A stretch of DNA of 60,478 nucleotides, taken from assembly GCA_964567295.1 (NCBI GenBank), contig CAZMLU010000006.1:1-60478 (forward strand), given 5' to 3'. Position 1 is the stretch's first letter. Each line of letters opens with the position of its first letter. Below the pieces are notes generated by a model that had not been told where the DNA came from, searched no databases, and saw nothing but the letters and a program-made list of their open reading frames with translations. This stretch comes from SLJK01 sp964567295. Lineage in GTDB: Bacteria > Bacillota > Dethiobacteria > DTU022 > UBA8154. Position numbers and translations under genes: made by a program. This document shows positions 26,417-35,557 of the stretch, piece by piece.

Positions 26417-29400
26417 AATGGAGCGTATTAAAAGGGTGCTGGTCATCGGTTCCGGACCCATTATCATAGGTCAGGCGGCAGAATTTGATTATGCCGGTTC
26501 CCAGGCCTGCCGCTCCCTGAAAGAAGAAGGGGTAGAAGTGATACTGGTCAACAGCAACCCCGCCACCATAATGACCGATACTAACATGGCTGATCGTGTT
26601 TACCTTGAGCCTCTCACGGTGGAATTTGTAACCCGCATATTGGAAAAGGAACGCCCCGATGGATTACTTCCCACCCTGGGGGGGCAAGTAGGGTTAAATA
26701 TTGCCATGGAACTGGCCCAGCAGGGAATCCTGGAACGCCTTGGTATAACACTGCTGGGGACCCCCCTGGAGACCATTCGTAAAGCAGAAGACAGGGAAAT
26801 GTTCAAAAACATGCTGGGGGAGATAGATGAACCCGTGCCTCCCAGCGGCATAGTCTCTTCCATAGAAGACGCGCTGTCCTTGGCAGAAACTATAGGTTAT
26901 CCCATTATTGTCAGGCCGGCCTACACCCTGGGCGGAAGCGGCGGGGGGATCGCCGAAGATGCGGCAAAATTGAAAGAGGTGGCCTCTCGGGGCTTAAAGT
27001 ACAGTATCATAAACCAGCTGCTTATTGAAAAAAATGTGAGCGGATGGAAGGAGATCGAGTTCGAGGTGATGCGGGATGGAGCCGACAGCTGCATTACCAT
27101 CTGCAGCATGGAAAACATTGATCCAATGGGTATTCATACCGGCGACAGCATTGTGGTAGCTCCAGCCTTAACCCTTACCGACCGTGAGTACCAGATGCTG
27201 CGCACCGCCTCCCTGAAAATTATCCGCGCCCTGGGAATCGAAGGGGGCTGCAACATACAGTTTGCCATGAGCCCGTCCAGCTTCGACTATTACGTTATCG
27301 AGGTAAACCCCAGGGTAAGCCGTTCGAGTGCCCTTGCTTCCAAGGCCACCGGCTACCCCATTGCCAAGGTAGCCAGTAAAATAGCTGTGGGGCTGCGCCT
27401 TGATGAAATTGAAAACTCGGTTACGGGTAAAACCTGGTCCTGTTTCGAACCTTCTATCGACTACTGCGTGGTGAAATTTCCGCGGTGGCCTTTCGATAAA
27501 TTTGCTACGGCAGAACGTAAACTTGGCACTCAGATGAAAGCTACCGGAGAAGTCATGGCACTGGGACGCACCCTGGAAGAAGCCCTTCTCAAAGCAGTAC
27601 GCTCCCTGGAAATAGGAATTATTCACCTACAGCTGCCAAAATTTGAAGGATTGTCATCCGACGAACTGCGCCAGGAGCTTTCCAACCCCACCGACGAGAG
27701 ACTTTTTGCCGTCGCCGAAGCCTTACGCAAGGGATTCACCTCTTGGGAGATCAACCACATCACCCAGATTGATCTCTTTTTCCTCTATAAACTGGAAAAT
27801 ATTATTGCCATGGAAGCACAGCTGCGCCTGGTCGGCAGCAAAAAGCCGGGCAAGAAACTGCTTCTCCGCTCAAAACACCTGGGCTTTGCCGACAGCACTA
27901 TAGCTGATTTAACCGGTTCTGAAGAAGGAGAGATCAGAGCACTGAGAAACAAACACGGAATCGCTCCCGTATATAAGATGGTAGACACCTGTGCAGCAGA
28001 AATCGAGGCGGAGACCCCCTATTACTACTCCTCTTACGAAACAGAAAACGAGGCCATTACTTCCACCAGGAAAAAGGTTGCAGTGCTGGGAGCAGGCCCT
28101 ATCCGCATCGGCCAGGGCATAGAATTTGACTACTGTTCGGTGCACGCTTCCTGGGCCTTGAGGGAAGAAGGCCTGGAATCCATCATCATTAACAACAATC
28201 CCGAAACGGTAAGCACTGATTTCGATACCTCGGACCGCCTCTATTTTGAACCCCTGGTGGAAGAGGATATACTCAATATCCTGGAACTGGAGAAACCCCA
28301 GGGCACGGTAGTTCAATTTGGCGGTCAAACAGCCATAAACCTGGCAGAGCCCCTCGCCAGAGCAGGGTTTTCTATTGTCGGAACAAATGTAGAAGATATT
28401 AACACCGCAGAGGATCGCCATCTATTCGACGAGCTGCTGGAAAAATTAGAGATACCGTGCCCTGCAGGAGGCACGGCAGTATCCTTCCAGGAGGCTGTGA
28501 TAATTGCTAAGCGTATCGGATACCCGGTACTGGTTCGCCCTTCTTATGTATTGGGGGGACGGGCTATGGAGATCGTGTATGACAGCAAAGAGCTAAAAGA
28601 TTACATGGTTTCGGCAGTAAAGGTCTCTCCCAACCATCCGGTTCTGGTCGATAAATACCTGAAGGGAATCGAACTGGAAGTAGATGCTGTTTCTGATGGT
28701 GAAAACTGTCTGATTCCTGGCATTATGGAACATATCGAAAGGGCAGGAGTTCATTCCGGCGACAGCACCGCCGTCTATCCGCCTCTTAACGTTGATCCTG
28801 AGCTGGAACAGAAGCTGGTACGCTATACAGAAAAGCTGGCTACAGCACTGCACAGCAGGGGAATAATCAATATCCAGTACGTTTACCATGAAGGAGAGCT
28901 GTACGTTCTTGAGGTTAACCCCCGCTCCAGCCGTACCGTTCCCTTCCTGAGCAAGGTTACCGCCACACCCATGGTTAATTTGGCTACCAAAGTTGCCCTT
29001 GGAAAAACTCTACCGCAACTGGGTTACGGGGGAGGCTTGCTGGCTCCAGCAAATTTCATAGCTGTAAAAGCTCCGGTCTTTTCCTTTGCCAAGCTCTATG
29101 AACTGGAAACTTCCCTGGGGCCGGAGATGAAATCTACCGGTGAAGTTATGGGCCTTAACCATAACATGGCGTGGGCTCTTTATAAGGCCCAACTGGCAGC
29201 AGGTTTTTCCATGCCTCCCTCCGGAAATGCGCTGGTTACCATAGCCGACAAAGACAAAAGTGAGGTTCTCCCCCTTATCAAAAAAATTGATGCTATGGGC
29301 TTTAAAATCTACGCCACCAGGGGAACCTCCATGCTGCTAAAAGAGTCGGGGATAGAAGTGGAAACGGTCAACAAGCTAAGGGAAGGCTCACCACACGTAG

Positions 29401-29636
29401 TCGACCTCATTCTCTCCGGGAAAATCGACCTGGTGATTAACACCTTTACCAAGGGGAAAATGCCAAAAACTGATGGCTTCCGCATACGCCGGGCTGCGGT
29501 GGAATACAACATTCCCTGTTTCACCTCCCTGGAAACCGCCCTAGCTACAGGAAAAATACTGGAAGAGCTGCAGAGCGGGGAGGAAGGAGAAATACTATCC
29601 CTGCAAGAATACCTGCAGCCGGTACAAACTACCTGA
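26409..29636 (+). CDS. carB: Carbamoyl-phosphate synthase large (synthetase) subunit
   Basis: Makes carbamoyl phosphate from bicarbonate, ammonia and two ATP. Two homologous ATP-grasp halves: the first starts VLVIGSGPIIIGQAAEFDYAG near residue 9, the second VAVLGAGPIRIGQGIEFDYCS near 555. A C-terminal MGS-like allosteric domain follows at about 935-1075 (VLPLIKKIDAMGFKIYATRG), where UMP or ornithine would bind. 1075 residues from the ATG at 26409, with AGGAGG eight bases upstream. The ATG lies inside the end of carA (ATGCCTAA), indicating translational coupling. Confidence 0.96.
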   Translation: MPKMERIKRVLVIGSGPIIIGQAAEFDYAGSQACRSLKEEGVEVILVNSNPATIMTDTNMADRVYLEPLTVEFVTRILEKERPDGLLPTLGGQVGLNIAMELAQQGILERLGITLLGTPLETIRKAEDREMFKNMLGEIDEPVPPSGIVSSIEDALSLAETIGYPIIVRPAYTLGGSGGGIAEDAAKLKEVASRGLKYSIINQLLIEKNVSGWKEIEFEVMRDGADSCITICSMENIDPMGIHTGDSIVVAPALTLTDREYQMLRTASLKIIRALGIEGGCNIQFAMSPSSFDYYVIEVNPRVSRSSALASKATGYPIAKVASKIAVGLRLDEIENSVTGKTWSCFEPSIDYCVVKFPRWPFDKFATAERKLGTQMKATGEVMALGRTLEEALLKAVRSLEIGIIHLQLPKFEGLSSDELRQELSNPTDERLFAVAEALRKGFTSWEINHITQIDLFFLYKLENIIAMEAQLRLVGSKKPGKKLLLRSKHLGFADSTIADLTGSEEGEIRALRNKHGIAPVYKMVDTCAAEIEAETPYYYSSYETENEAITSTRKKVAVLGAGPIRIGQGIEFDYCSVHASWALREEGLESIIINNNPETVSTDFDTSDRLYFEPLVEEDILNILELEKPQGTVVQFGGQTAINLAEPLARAGFSIVGTNVEDINTAEDRHLFDELLEKLEIPCPAGGTAVSFQEAVIIAKRIGYPVLVRPSYVLGGRAMEIVYDSKELKDYMVSAVKVSPNHPVLVDKYLKGIELEVDAVSDGENCLIPGIMEHIERAGVHSGDSTAVYPPLNVDPELEQKLVRYTEKLATALHSRGIINIQYVYHEGELYVLEVNPRSSRTVPFLSKVTATPMVNLATKVALGKTLPQLGYGGGLLAPANFIAVKAPVFSFAKLYELETSLGPEMKSTGEVMGLNHNMAWALYKAQLAAGFSMPPSGNALVTIADKDKSEVLPLIKKIDAMGFKIYATRGTSMLLKESGIEVETVNKLREGSPHVVDLILSGKIDLVINTFTKGKMPKTDGFRIRRAAVEYNIPCFTSLETALATGKILEELQSGEEGEILSLQEYLQPVQTT

Positions 29637-29698
29637 AAAGTGGGATAGCCTCACATACGGATCTCACCTGCTTCCCATAATACAATTCGGAACGAAAA

Positions 29699-29740
29699 AA
29701 GCAGGGGCAAGGCTCTAAGCAACCCCCTGCTTTCGTCTTT
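29699..29740 (+). terminator. Intrinsic terminator of carAB
   Basis: AAGCAGGGG (29699-29707) pairs with CCCCTGCTT (29724-29732), and the stem runs into a pyrimidine-rich tract TTTCGTCTTTT. The loop is 16 bases. The tract is also the first unit of the 8-base repeat. Confidence 0.65.
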
Positions 29741-29793
29741 TCGTCTTTTCGTCTTTTCGTCTTTTCGTCTTTTCGTCTTTTCGTCTTTTCGTC
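29731..29793. repeat. 8-base tandem repeat (TTTCGTCT), about 7.9 copies, truncated by the assembly gap
   Basis: Perfect head-to-tail copies of TTTCGTCT over 63 bases directly after the carB terminator, ending exactly where the N-run starts. True copy number is unknown because the array enters the gap. All copies are identical, pointing to recent slippage expansion or a collapsed assembly. Confidence 0.95.
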
Positions 29794-29893
29794 NNNNNNN
29801 NNNNNNNNNNNNNNNNNNNNNNNNNNNNNNNNNNNNNNNNNNNNNNNNNNNNNNNNNNNNNNNNNNNNNNNNNNNNNNNNNNNNNNNNNNNNN
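29794..29893. other. Assembly gap of 100 N
   Basis: Exactly 100 N, the conventional size for a scaffold gap of unknown length. The 8-base repeat array on its left probably caused the break. Missing sequence may include a whole gene or only more repeat; the porB stop codon lies three bases after the gap. Confidence 0.98.
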
Positions 29894-29895
29894 TT

Positions 29896-30816
29896 TTATG
29901 ATTCTTCGCTCTCCGTTGAAAGCTTGTTCTTCCCGACCTGGAGCAGCAATTCTTCCCAGTTTAAAGCGATCTCTTTTTCCACACCAGGCAGATCCTCTTC
30001 CTTAAGAAAAGAAAAGCGTTTTTGGGGTTTAAAGTACTCCCGGATCGGCATAAATTCATCGGGTATAAAGTTCAAGGTATAGTGCCGACCATCTTCTATT
30101 TCCAGCAGCGGGAAAATTCCTGTTAGAACAGCTGCCCGGGAAAGCTCTACGGTTTTCTCAACGGGGCTTCCCCATCCCTGGGGACAGGGGGTAAGGATAT
30201 GTAAAAAACGGAATCCTTCTACCTCCATGGCCCGTCGAAACTTGGAGCTCATATCCTCGGGGAAAGCTATAGTTGCTGTGGCTGCATAAGGAATACGATG
30301 GCTGGAGATGATCTTGAGGATATCTTTCTTGGGGTTATCCTTTATCCGCGGAGCAGGGGTTGTCGTTGAAAGGGAACCGTATGGAGTGGCAGAGCTCTTC
30401 TGCATCCCGGTATTCATATAGGCCTCGTTATCGTAACAGATAAAAATAATATTCTCGTTCCGTTCTGCCGCACCGGATAAACCCTGCAGTCCGATATCGA
30501 AAGTGCCGCCATCCCCCGCCAGCACGATCACCTGGGTTTCCTTATCGTCCAGGGTCTGCAAGCCCTTCTTCAAACCGGAACCCACCGCTGCCGCTGCCGG
30601 GAAGGGACAGTGCAGCACCGTAGTATCCAAGCAGCGCAAGGGGACCACCCCCGAGATAATACTCCAGCAGGAAGCAGGGATAACTATGAGAGCTTTCTGC
30701 CCTACTTCCTTAACAAGGTAGCGCACCACCAGGGCCGCCCCACAGCCCGGGCAAGCATTGTGGCCACTCAGCATCAATTCTTCACTGGTAAAACTTCCTA
30801 CAGGCGTTTCTATCAT
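29896..30816 (-). CDS. porB: 2-oxoacid:ferredoxin oxidoreductase beta subunit (TPP-binding)
   Basis: Beta subunit of a pyruvate-type 2-oxoacid:ferredoxin oxidoreductase; binds thiamine pyrophosphate and an [4Fe-4S] cluster. CPGCGAALVVRYL near residues 22-34 provides two cluster Cys, and the TPP/Mg motif is GDGGTFDIGLQGL near 100-112 followed by NENIIFICYDNEAYMNTGMQ. 306 residues, as in four-subunit PORs. Its ATG overlaps the alpha stop by one base (TAATG). Complete, ending three bases from the gap. Pyruvate is the likely substrate from overall similarity, but 2-ketoisovalerate or aromatic 2-oxoacid use is not excluded. Confidence 0.88.
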   Translation of the reverse strand: MIETPVGSFTSEELMLSGHNACPGCGAALVVRYLVKEVGQKALIVIPASCWSIISGVVPLRCLDTTVLHCPFPAAAAVGSGLKKGLQTLDDKETQVIVLAGDGGTFDIGLQGLSGAAERNENIIFICYDNEAYMNTGMQKSSATPYGSLSTTTPAPRIKDNPKKDILKIISSHRIPYAATATIAFPEDMSSKFRRAMEVEGFRFLHILTPCPQGWGSPVEKTVELSRAAVLTGIFPLLEIEDGRHYTLNFIPDEFMPIREYFKPQKRFSFLKEEDLPGVEKEIALNWEELLLQVGKNKLSTESEES

Positions 30817-31976
30817 TACAGATCAACCCCCCAGATAATCTCTTCTTCGCCTGCTCCTAATCCATTCTCTACTTTTTCCAGCCCCCTGGTCAGCATCTCT
30901 TTAGTAAGATCCACCCCGCCGGCCAGGTTTAGCTCGTATACCTTTCCTCCAAAAGTGCTCTTCTGTAGAAGGGCCCGCACTTCCTGGGCAAAAACTCCCC
31001 CGGTTCCCGAGGAAAGGTTGCGGTCAATCACCACAACCTTCTTTATGCTCGAAGAACTTAGCAGATCGGCTATCTCCTGCTGGGGAAGAGGACGGAAAAG
31101 GCGCAGCTGCAGCAGGCCTTTGCGTGAACCATCCTGGTTAAGGTAAGGCAAAACACTTTTTACCGTCTGGGAAACTGCTCCTGCCGCTACGATAACCGTT
31201 TCCGCCTCTTCCAAATCTACCGCTTCCAGGGGCAGGTAAGGCCTTCCAAAAACCTGCTGGAATTTTTCTCTCATCTCTTCAATAAAAGGAAAAAGTGCAA
31301 TCATGTCGCGGTGTCGGCTCTGCATCGCCCTGGAGATGACCTTCCAATCACAGACAGGTTGTATAGTCTCCGGCCTGGAAGGTGACACCAGGGGGTCCGT
31401 AGGAGGTGAAAGCAAAAAGGAGTCCACCTGCTCCTGGGTGGGAAGCTCTACCGCCTCGTAGGTATGGGAAAGAATAAAACCATCATAGCTCACCATGCAG
31501 GGTATTTTAGCCTCTTCCACCAGGCGAAAAGAAAAGAGCACCGTATCAATTATTTCCTGGACATCAGCACAATAGAATTGCATCCAGCCTGTATCGCGCT
31601 GGGAAAGGCTATCCAATTGGTCCGTTTCCAGGCTCCACGGGGCTCCCATGGTCCGGTTAACGTTAACCATTACGATTGGAAGCCTGGCCCCCGCCGACCA
31701 ATGCAAAAGCTCGTGCATATAAGCCAAACCCTGGCAGGACGTGGCGGTAAAGGTCCGCGCACCGGCATATCCGGCCCCGATCAGGTAAGATAAAGCCGAG
31801 TACTCTGATTCCACACTGACATATTCCCCGGGAAACTGACCCTTGGACCACATTTCGGCTATATTCTCTACCAGGGAAGTCTGGGGAGTGATAGGATATG
31901 CACATACGATCTGCACGCGGGCTAACTTAACCGCCAGAGCTGCCGCCTGGTTTCCGTTTAAAAGCTTATGCTCCAT
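30816..31976 (-). CDS. porA: 2-oxoacid:ferredoxin oxidoreductase alpha subunit
   Basis: Alpha subunit providing domains I and II of the enzyme. N-terminus has LLNGNQAAALAVKLARVQIV and the conserved CAYPITPQTSLVENIAE (residues about 26-42) with the catalytic-site Thr, then VESEYSALSYLIGAGYAGAR and TATSCQGLAYMHE. C-terminal part holds a transketolase-C-like domain (ETVIVAAGAVSQTV). 386 residues. ATG at 31976 with GGAGG nine bases upstream, within the last codons of the flavoprotein gene (11-base overlap). All four genes here overlap, so expression is tightly coupled. Confidence 0.88.
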   Translation of the reverse strand: MEHKLLNGNQAAALAVKLARVQIVCAYPITPQTSLVENIAEMWSKGQFPGEYVSVESEYSALSYLIGAGYAGARTFTATSCQGLAYMHELLHWSAGARLPIVMVNVNRTMGAPWSLETDQLDSLSQRDTGWMQFYCADVQEIIDTVLFSFRLVEEAKIPCMVSYDGFILSHTYEAVELPTQEQVDSFLLSPPTDPLVSPSRPETIQPVCDWKVISRAMQSRHRDMIALFPFIEEMREKFQQVFGRPYLPLEAVDLEEAETVIVAAGAVSQTVKSVLPYLNQDGSRKGLLQLRLFRPLPQQEIADLLSSSSIKKVVVIDRNLSSGTGGVFAQEVRALLQKSTFGGKVYELNLAGGVDLTKEMLTRGLEKVENGLGAGEEEIIWGVDL

Positions 31977-33597
31977 CTGAATCTACCTCCATCTCCAGCA
32001 CTCCTGCAGGACATTCCCTGACACATATGCCACAACCCTTACAATAATCGAGCAGAAAACGATATTCACCAGCGGCATATTCCACGGCCAGATCCGGGCA
32101 GAAGGCCCAACATATTCCACATCTATTACACAGGCCGCAGCTTAAACAGCGCCCTGCTTCTTCTTGGGGAGATTTCTTCCTGCTCTCTTTCGGGTAAAGG
32201 GCAAGGTTCAAATGCTCCAAACCAACCACTACTCTATCATCTCTTTCATTTACATCACTCTGATTGAGTTGGTCCATCATCATAAAAGCAGCCTGCCGGC
32301 CACTGAAAATAGCCTCAGCAATATTGGCAGGCCCTGTAATTGCATCTCCGGCAGCGACAAACGTTTTCTCGTGAACTGCAGGCTCCTTATCCAAAAACGC
32401 AACCCCATCATCCCGGCGGGGAACTACCGTCCCTGAAAAAGAGGGGAGAATCTCCGGTAAACTGCTCTCCTGTCCTGTCGCTACCAAAACCTGTTCGCAC
32501 TCAATATGAAAACGACTTCCCGGCAACACCTTTATCTTTTCCCCGCGACTTGAAGGAGCCGTCTCCGTCGCCTGCACCCTTTCCACCCTGCCTTGACCCT
32601 GGATCTCTTCCACCACTGCTTCAAAGACAAAAGTAACTCCGGCCTGCCGGGCGGCTTCAATCTCCTGGGGATGGGCAGGCATTACTTCCGCCTTCCGACG
32701 GTAAAGCAAGGTGACCTGCTTTGCTCCCTGCAATTTGGCGGTGCAGGCAGCATCCACGGCGGCGTTACCGCCTCCTACCACCACCACCGACTCACTCACG
32801 TTATTCTTTTTCTCCAGGTGAACCTGCTTTAAAAAATCCAGCGCAGTAACAACACCATTTAGTGAACTGCCCTTAACTTCCAGGGACCTGCTTTTCTGTG
32901 CACCTACGGCCAACAAAACTACATCATATTCATCTCTTAAATCTTGTAGGGCCACCCCATCACCCACAGCTATCCCTGTTTTAAATTGGACCCCTTCTTC
33001 CCGGAGGATCTCTAGATCCCTGGCCAGGACAGCTCGTGGAAGACGATAAGGAGGCACTGCTGTTGTAAGAAGCCCGCCCGGCTCGGATAATCTTTCCAGG
33101 ATCGTCACCTGGGCACCCATCTTGTTCAAGTAATAAGCACAGCTCAGGCCGGAAGGACCTGAACCTACTATGGCTATTTTCTTCCCGTTCCCCCCCGTGT
33201 TTAAGCCTTCATAATCCTTCCCCAGTACAGGACCATCATAGTTATTCTGCCGCCAGAGTCCCAGGGATTTCTCCAACTCCCCTACGGCTATAGTCTCATC
33301 CTTTTGACCCCTGCTGCATTCTTGCTGACAAAAACGATAACAAATATGTCCGGTGATAGCCGGGAAAGGATTGTGCTGTTCCATTATCTCCCAGGCCTCA
33401 GCCCATTTATCTTCCTTTATTTTACCCACCCAAAGGGGAACCTGGCTATCTAGGGGGCACTTATTCTGACAGGGAGATATCTTCTCCCGATATGTAGGAG
33501 TTAAGAACCTCCACAGACCTGTTTTATTAACCAGGGTCGGAACTATCTCGGGGAAAACTGACTTCACATCTACCTTGCTTTTATTGGACGGCTGCAT
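31966..33597 (-). CDS. GltD-like FAD/NAD(P) oxidoreductase fused to a PorD-type 2[4Fe-4S] ferredoxin
   Basis: 543 residues from ATG 33597 (GGAGG nine bases upstream). Order: N-terminal Fe-S helical domain of the glutamate-synthase small-subunit family (CQNKCPL... to ICYRFCQQECSRG), FAD-binding VGSGPSGLSCAYYL, NAD(P)-binding VVVGGGNAAVDAACTAK, second FAD motif GDAITGPANIAEAIFSGRQA, then a ferredoxin domain with two clusters (CGLCNRCGICWAFCP and CKGCGICVRECP). The last domain replaces the separate delta subunit (PorD) of four-subunit PORs, so the oxidoreductase may link 2-oxoacid oxidation directly to NAD(P). The 63 in-frame bases upstream of 33597 are inside porG and are not counted. Confidence 0.85.
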   Translation of the reverse strand: MQPSNKSKVDVKSVFPEIVPTLVNKTGLWRFLTPTYREKISPCQNKCPLDSQVPLWVGKIKEDKWAEAWEIMEQHNPFPAITGHICYRFCQQECSRGQKDETIAVGELEKSLGLWRQNNYDGPVLGKDYEGLNTGGNGKKIAIVGSGPSGLSCAYYLNKMGAQVTILERLSEPGGLLTTAVPPYRLPRAVLARDLEILREEGVQFKTGIAVGDGVALQDLRDEYDVVLLAVGAQKSRSLEVKGSSLNGVVTALDFLKQVHLEKKNNVSESVVVVGGGNAAVDAACTAKLQGAKQVTLLYRRKAEVMPAHPQEIEAARQAGVTFVFEAVVEEIQGQGRVERVQATETAPSSRGEKIKVLPGSRFHIECEQVLVATGQESSLPEILPSFSGTVVPRRDDGVAFLDKEPAVHEKTFVAAGDAITGPANIAEAIFSGRQAAFMMMDQLNQSDVNERDDRVVVGLEHLNLALYPKESRKKSPQEEAGRCLSCGLCNRCGICWAFCPDLAVEYAAGEYRFLLDYCKGCGICVRECPAGVLEMEVDSDGA

Positions 33598-34168
33598 CAG
33601 TATATACCTCCTTGACTTCCTGGTAACCTCTGCGAGCCCCCTGGATATTTTCCGCACCAAACTTGCTAAACTTCCCTTCCAAAACTTCCTCTACTATATC
33701 CGGCGTAGAAAGATCCAGCAATCTTATCAAGGCACCTATCATGACGCTGCTCACCAGCGGCATTCCGGAGGCAATGAGTCCGTATTCGGCAGCAATCTTG
33801 GAGGCACCTATCTGGTAGATGCTCCTCCCCCCGGCCGCCTTCACCCAGGAAGAAAGTTTGCCGCTATCATTGATTAAAAGCTTGCCGTCTTCCCTTAAAC
33901 CGTCCAGGACTGCTTCTTGAGGTAGTTCCGCATCGAAAACCAACACATAATGGGGTTCATAAATGCGGGAACGTGGCATTAGAAAAGAACTACTGTAACG
34001 CAAAAAAGCTACTACTGGAGCTCCCCTTCTTTCGGCACCGAAAAAAGGGAAAGCCTGGGGGTAATAGCCATTTCTAAAAGCTACTTCTGCGCCCAGGGTG
34101 GCAGCCAGGACAGCACCCTGACCACCTCGGCCATGAATTCGAATCTCCACCAAGTCTTCGGTAACCAT
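33581..34168 (-). CDS. porG: 2-oxoacid:ferredoxin oxidoreductase gamma subunit
   Basis: Gamma subunit (domain III). Begins EIRIHGRGGQGAVLAATLGAEVAF, the family signature, then QAFPFFGAERRGAPVVAFLR near residues 42-61. 195 residues. First gene of the operon porG / GltD-PorD fusion / porA / porB. ATG at 34168 with GGAGGGGAGG upstream. Overlaps the next gene by 17 bases. Confidence 0.9.
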   Translation of the reverse strand: MVTEDLVEIRIHGRGGQGAVLAATLGAEVAFRNGYYPQAFPFFGAERRGAPVVAFLRYSSSFLMPRSRIYEPHYVLVFDAELPQEAVLDGLREDGKLLINDSGKLSSWVKAAGGRSIYQIGASKIAAEYGLIASGMPLVSSVMIGALIRLLDLSTPDIVEEVLEGKFSKFGAENIQGARRGYQEVKEVYTDAAVQ

Positions 34169-34231
34169 TAAAAAGCCTCCCCTCCAGAACTTCTTATTTA
34201 CTTTGATATATAGGCTTGAAACATTTTAACC

Positions 34232-34260
34232 ATTATAGCATATATTTTCAAGAATAATAA
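34232..34260 (-). promoter_or_regulatory. Possible sigma-A promoter of the por operon
   Basis: Minus strand TATAAT (34237-34232) preceded, 17 bases away, by a weak -35 TTATTA (34260-34255). The -10 is perfect, the -35 is poor and lies in the T-run of the upstream gene's terminator. Leader length about 55 bases. Confidence 0.4.
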
Positions 34261-34286
34261 AAAAAACAGGCATTCTTACTCCTGTT
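34255..34286 (-). terminator. Intrinsic terminator after the DUF4349-type gene
   Basis: On the minus strand AACAGG-10 bases-CCTGTT followed by six further T and ATTATTC. Stem at 34281-34286 and 34265-34270. Separates the lipoprotein gene from the por operon. Six pairs is short, but the T-run is good. Confidence 0.7.
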
Positions 34287-34371
34287 TAAAAATTTTTTTA
34301 ATCCAGGTAAAGTAACCGGGCTTTCTTGGGGCGGGGTAATATAAGAGTTACAACAGTAAATGACTTTTCCG

Positions 34372-35331
34372 CTATCTTTCTTTATTTCTCCTTCGGACAA
34401 GTACACGGTACCCTCTCCAGGCCAATAAGCCCAGTATTACCAGGGGAATAATAATCGGCAGCGAGCCTACGGTAAAAATGACCAGGTTCGTAGCTCCTTG
34501 CAGAACACGGTTAGTATTAAGGGTTAAAAGGTTCATTATCTTTTCTCCGCTGCCGCCGATCTCGCTCCCGGCTGCCTGTGTGCGTGGATCCTTTTCTTCC
34601 AGGGTAAGATCTATGGTTGCATAACTGACCCGTTCACTCAAGTGCTTGAAATCCGCCTCCATAGCCTCCAGGTCGCCCCGCAGACGCCCCAGTTCCTTTT
34701 CTACCTCCAGGACCTCCTCGATAGTTTCGGTGCGCTCAAGTAGTTCTCTAATCCTTTCTTCCTGTGCTTGCAGGTTCGCTATGCGGGCCTCCAGGTCGAT
34801 ATACCTTCTGGTTACATCATCCGTATCCAGCCGCTCGTTTTTTACTCTGCTTGATTCTTTCAAAAAGGAAATAGCATTGGAGAACTGGTTTTCGGGAACG
34901 CGAAGGGTCATTTGCCCGGCCTTCCGGTCCTCCCGCAACTGGTATACCGCCAGGGAAGAAACGTAACCCCCCAACTCTTCCACCCTGCCCCCTATCTCTT
35001 CCGTCGCCTCTTCAATATCTTCCACTTCCAACTCCAGATGTGCATTGTAGATCACATAACGCCTACCCTCCTGAAGATCCGCTGCTTCCTCTCTCTCCTC
35101 CACCTCCTGAGGAGCCTCTACTCCTCTTTCTTCATCCATCATTTCGGCGGGCGCCTCGGCGGGCGCCACACTGTCCATTTCCTCCGCAGCATCGTATCCA
35201 TATTGGGAAGCACATCCCCCAGCCAAAAACAAGGTTACAATAACAACAAGCACCGTTACAAGGCCTTTAAAGCCCAGTTTATGCCCCGAAAAACGAGCTT
35301 CATCGTATTTCCTGCTTCTATTATTAGACAT
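34372..35331 (-). CDS. DUF4349-type membrane lipoprotein, 319 aa
   Basis: Begins with a basic segment, a hydrophobic stretch and a lipobox-like LFLAGGC (Cys about residue 40), then an acidic linker rich in Glu/Ala, the domain YVIYNAHLELEVEDIEEATEEI..., a long heptad-patterned coiled coil (about residues 175-245, IDLEARIANLQAQEERIREL), and a final transmembrane helix followed by Arg/Lys. This architecture matches DUF4349 proteins, envelope-anchored and of unknown function. A lipid anchor at the N-terminus and a C-terminal helix would make a loop outside the membrane. Monocistronic, between two intrinsic terminators. Confidence 0.75.
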   Translation of the reverse strand: MSNNRSRKYDEARFSGHKLGFKGLVTVLVVIVTLFLAGGCASQYGYDAAEEMDSVAPAEAPAEMMDEERGVEAPQEVEEREEAADLQEGRRYVIYNAHLELEVEDIEEATEEIGGRVEELGGYVSSLAVYQLREDRKAGQMTLRVPENQFSNAISFLKESSRVKNERLDTDDVTRRYIDLEARIANLQAQEERIRELLERTETIEEVLEVEKELGRLRGDLEAMEADFKHLSERVSYATIDLTLEEKDPRTQAAGSEIGGSGEKIMNLLTLNTNRVLQGATNLVIFTVGSLPIIIPLVILGLLAWRGYRVLVRRRNKER

Positions 35332-35430
35332 CTCATCGTTCCCGCTTTCAGAAAGCCGGAACTCCCTCCCCCCGGTAAGATTTTTTTATCTTTCTTACAA
35401 ATAAAACGTTTCACAAAGAAAAAGGTTCCC

Positions 35431-35470
35431 AAAAAAATATAAAAAAGAGGCTTCTTTCCCAGAAGCCTCT
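35431..35470 (-). terminator. Strong intrinsic terminator of the ccdA-resA operon
   Basis: Minus strand AGAGGCTTCT-GGGAA-AGAAGCCTCT (35470 to 35446) followed by TTTTTATATTTTTTT. Perfect ten-pair stem, five-base loop, long T-run. Confidence 0.92.
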
Positions 35471-35557
35471 CGGTACACTTCAACTATACAGGCATAAAAT
35501 ACCTGCTGCGCCAACATTCATAATTTCTTAACCGGAACCCGCCGGCAGAAAGTATTA

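Noticed and set aside
29731..29793. Repeat array as a CRISPR
   Set aside because: Eight-base units with no spacers; this is a simple tandem repeat. No cas-like genes and no repeat-spacer structure were seen anywhere in the window.
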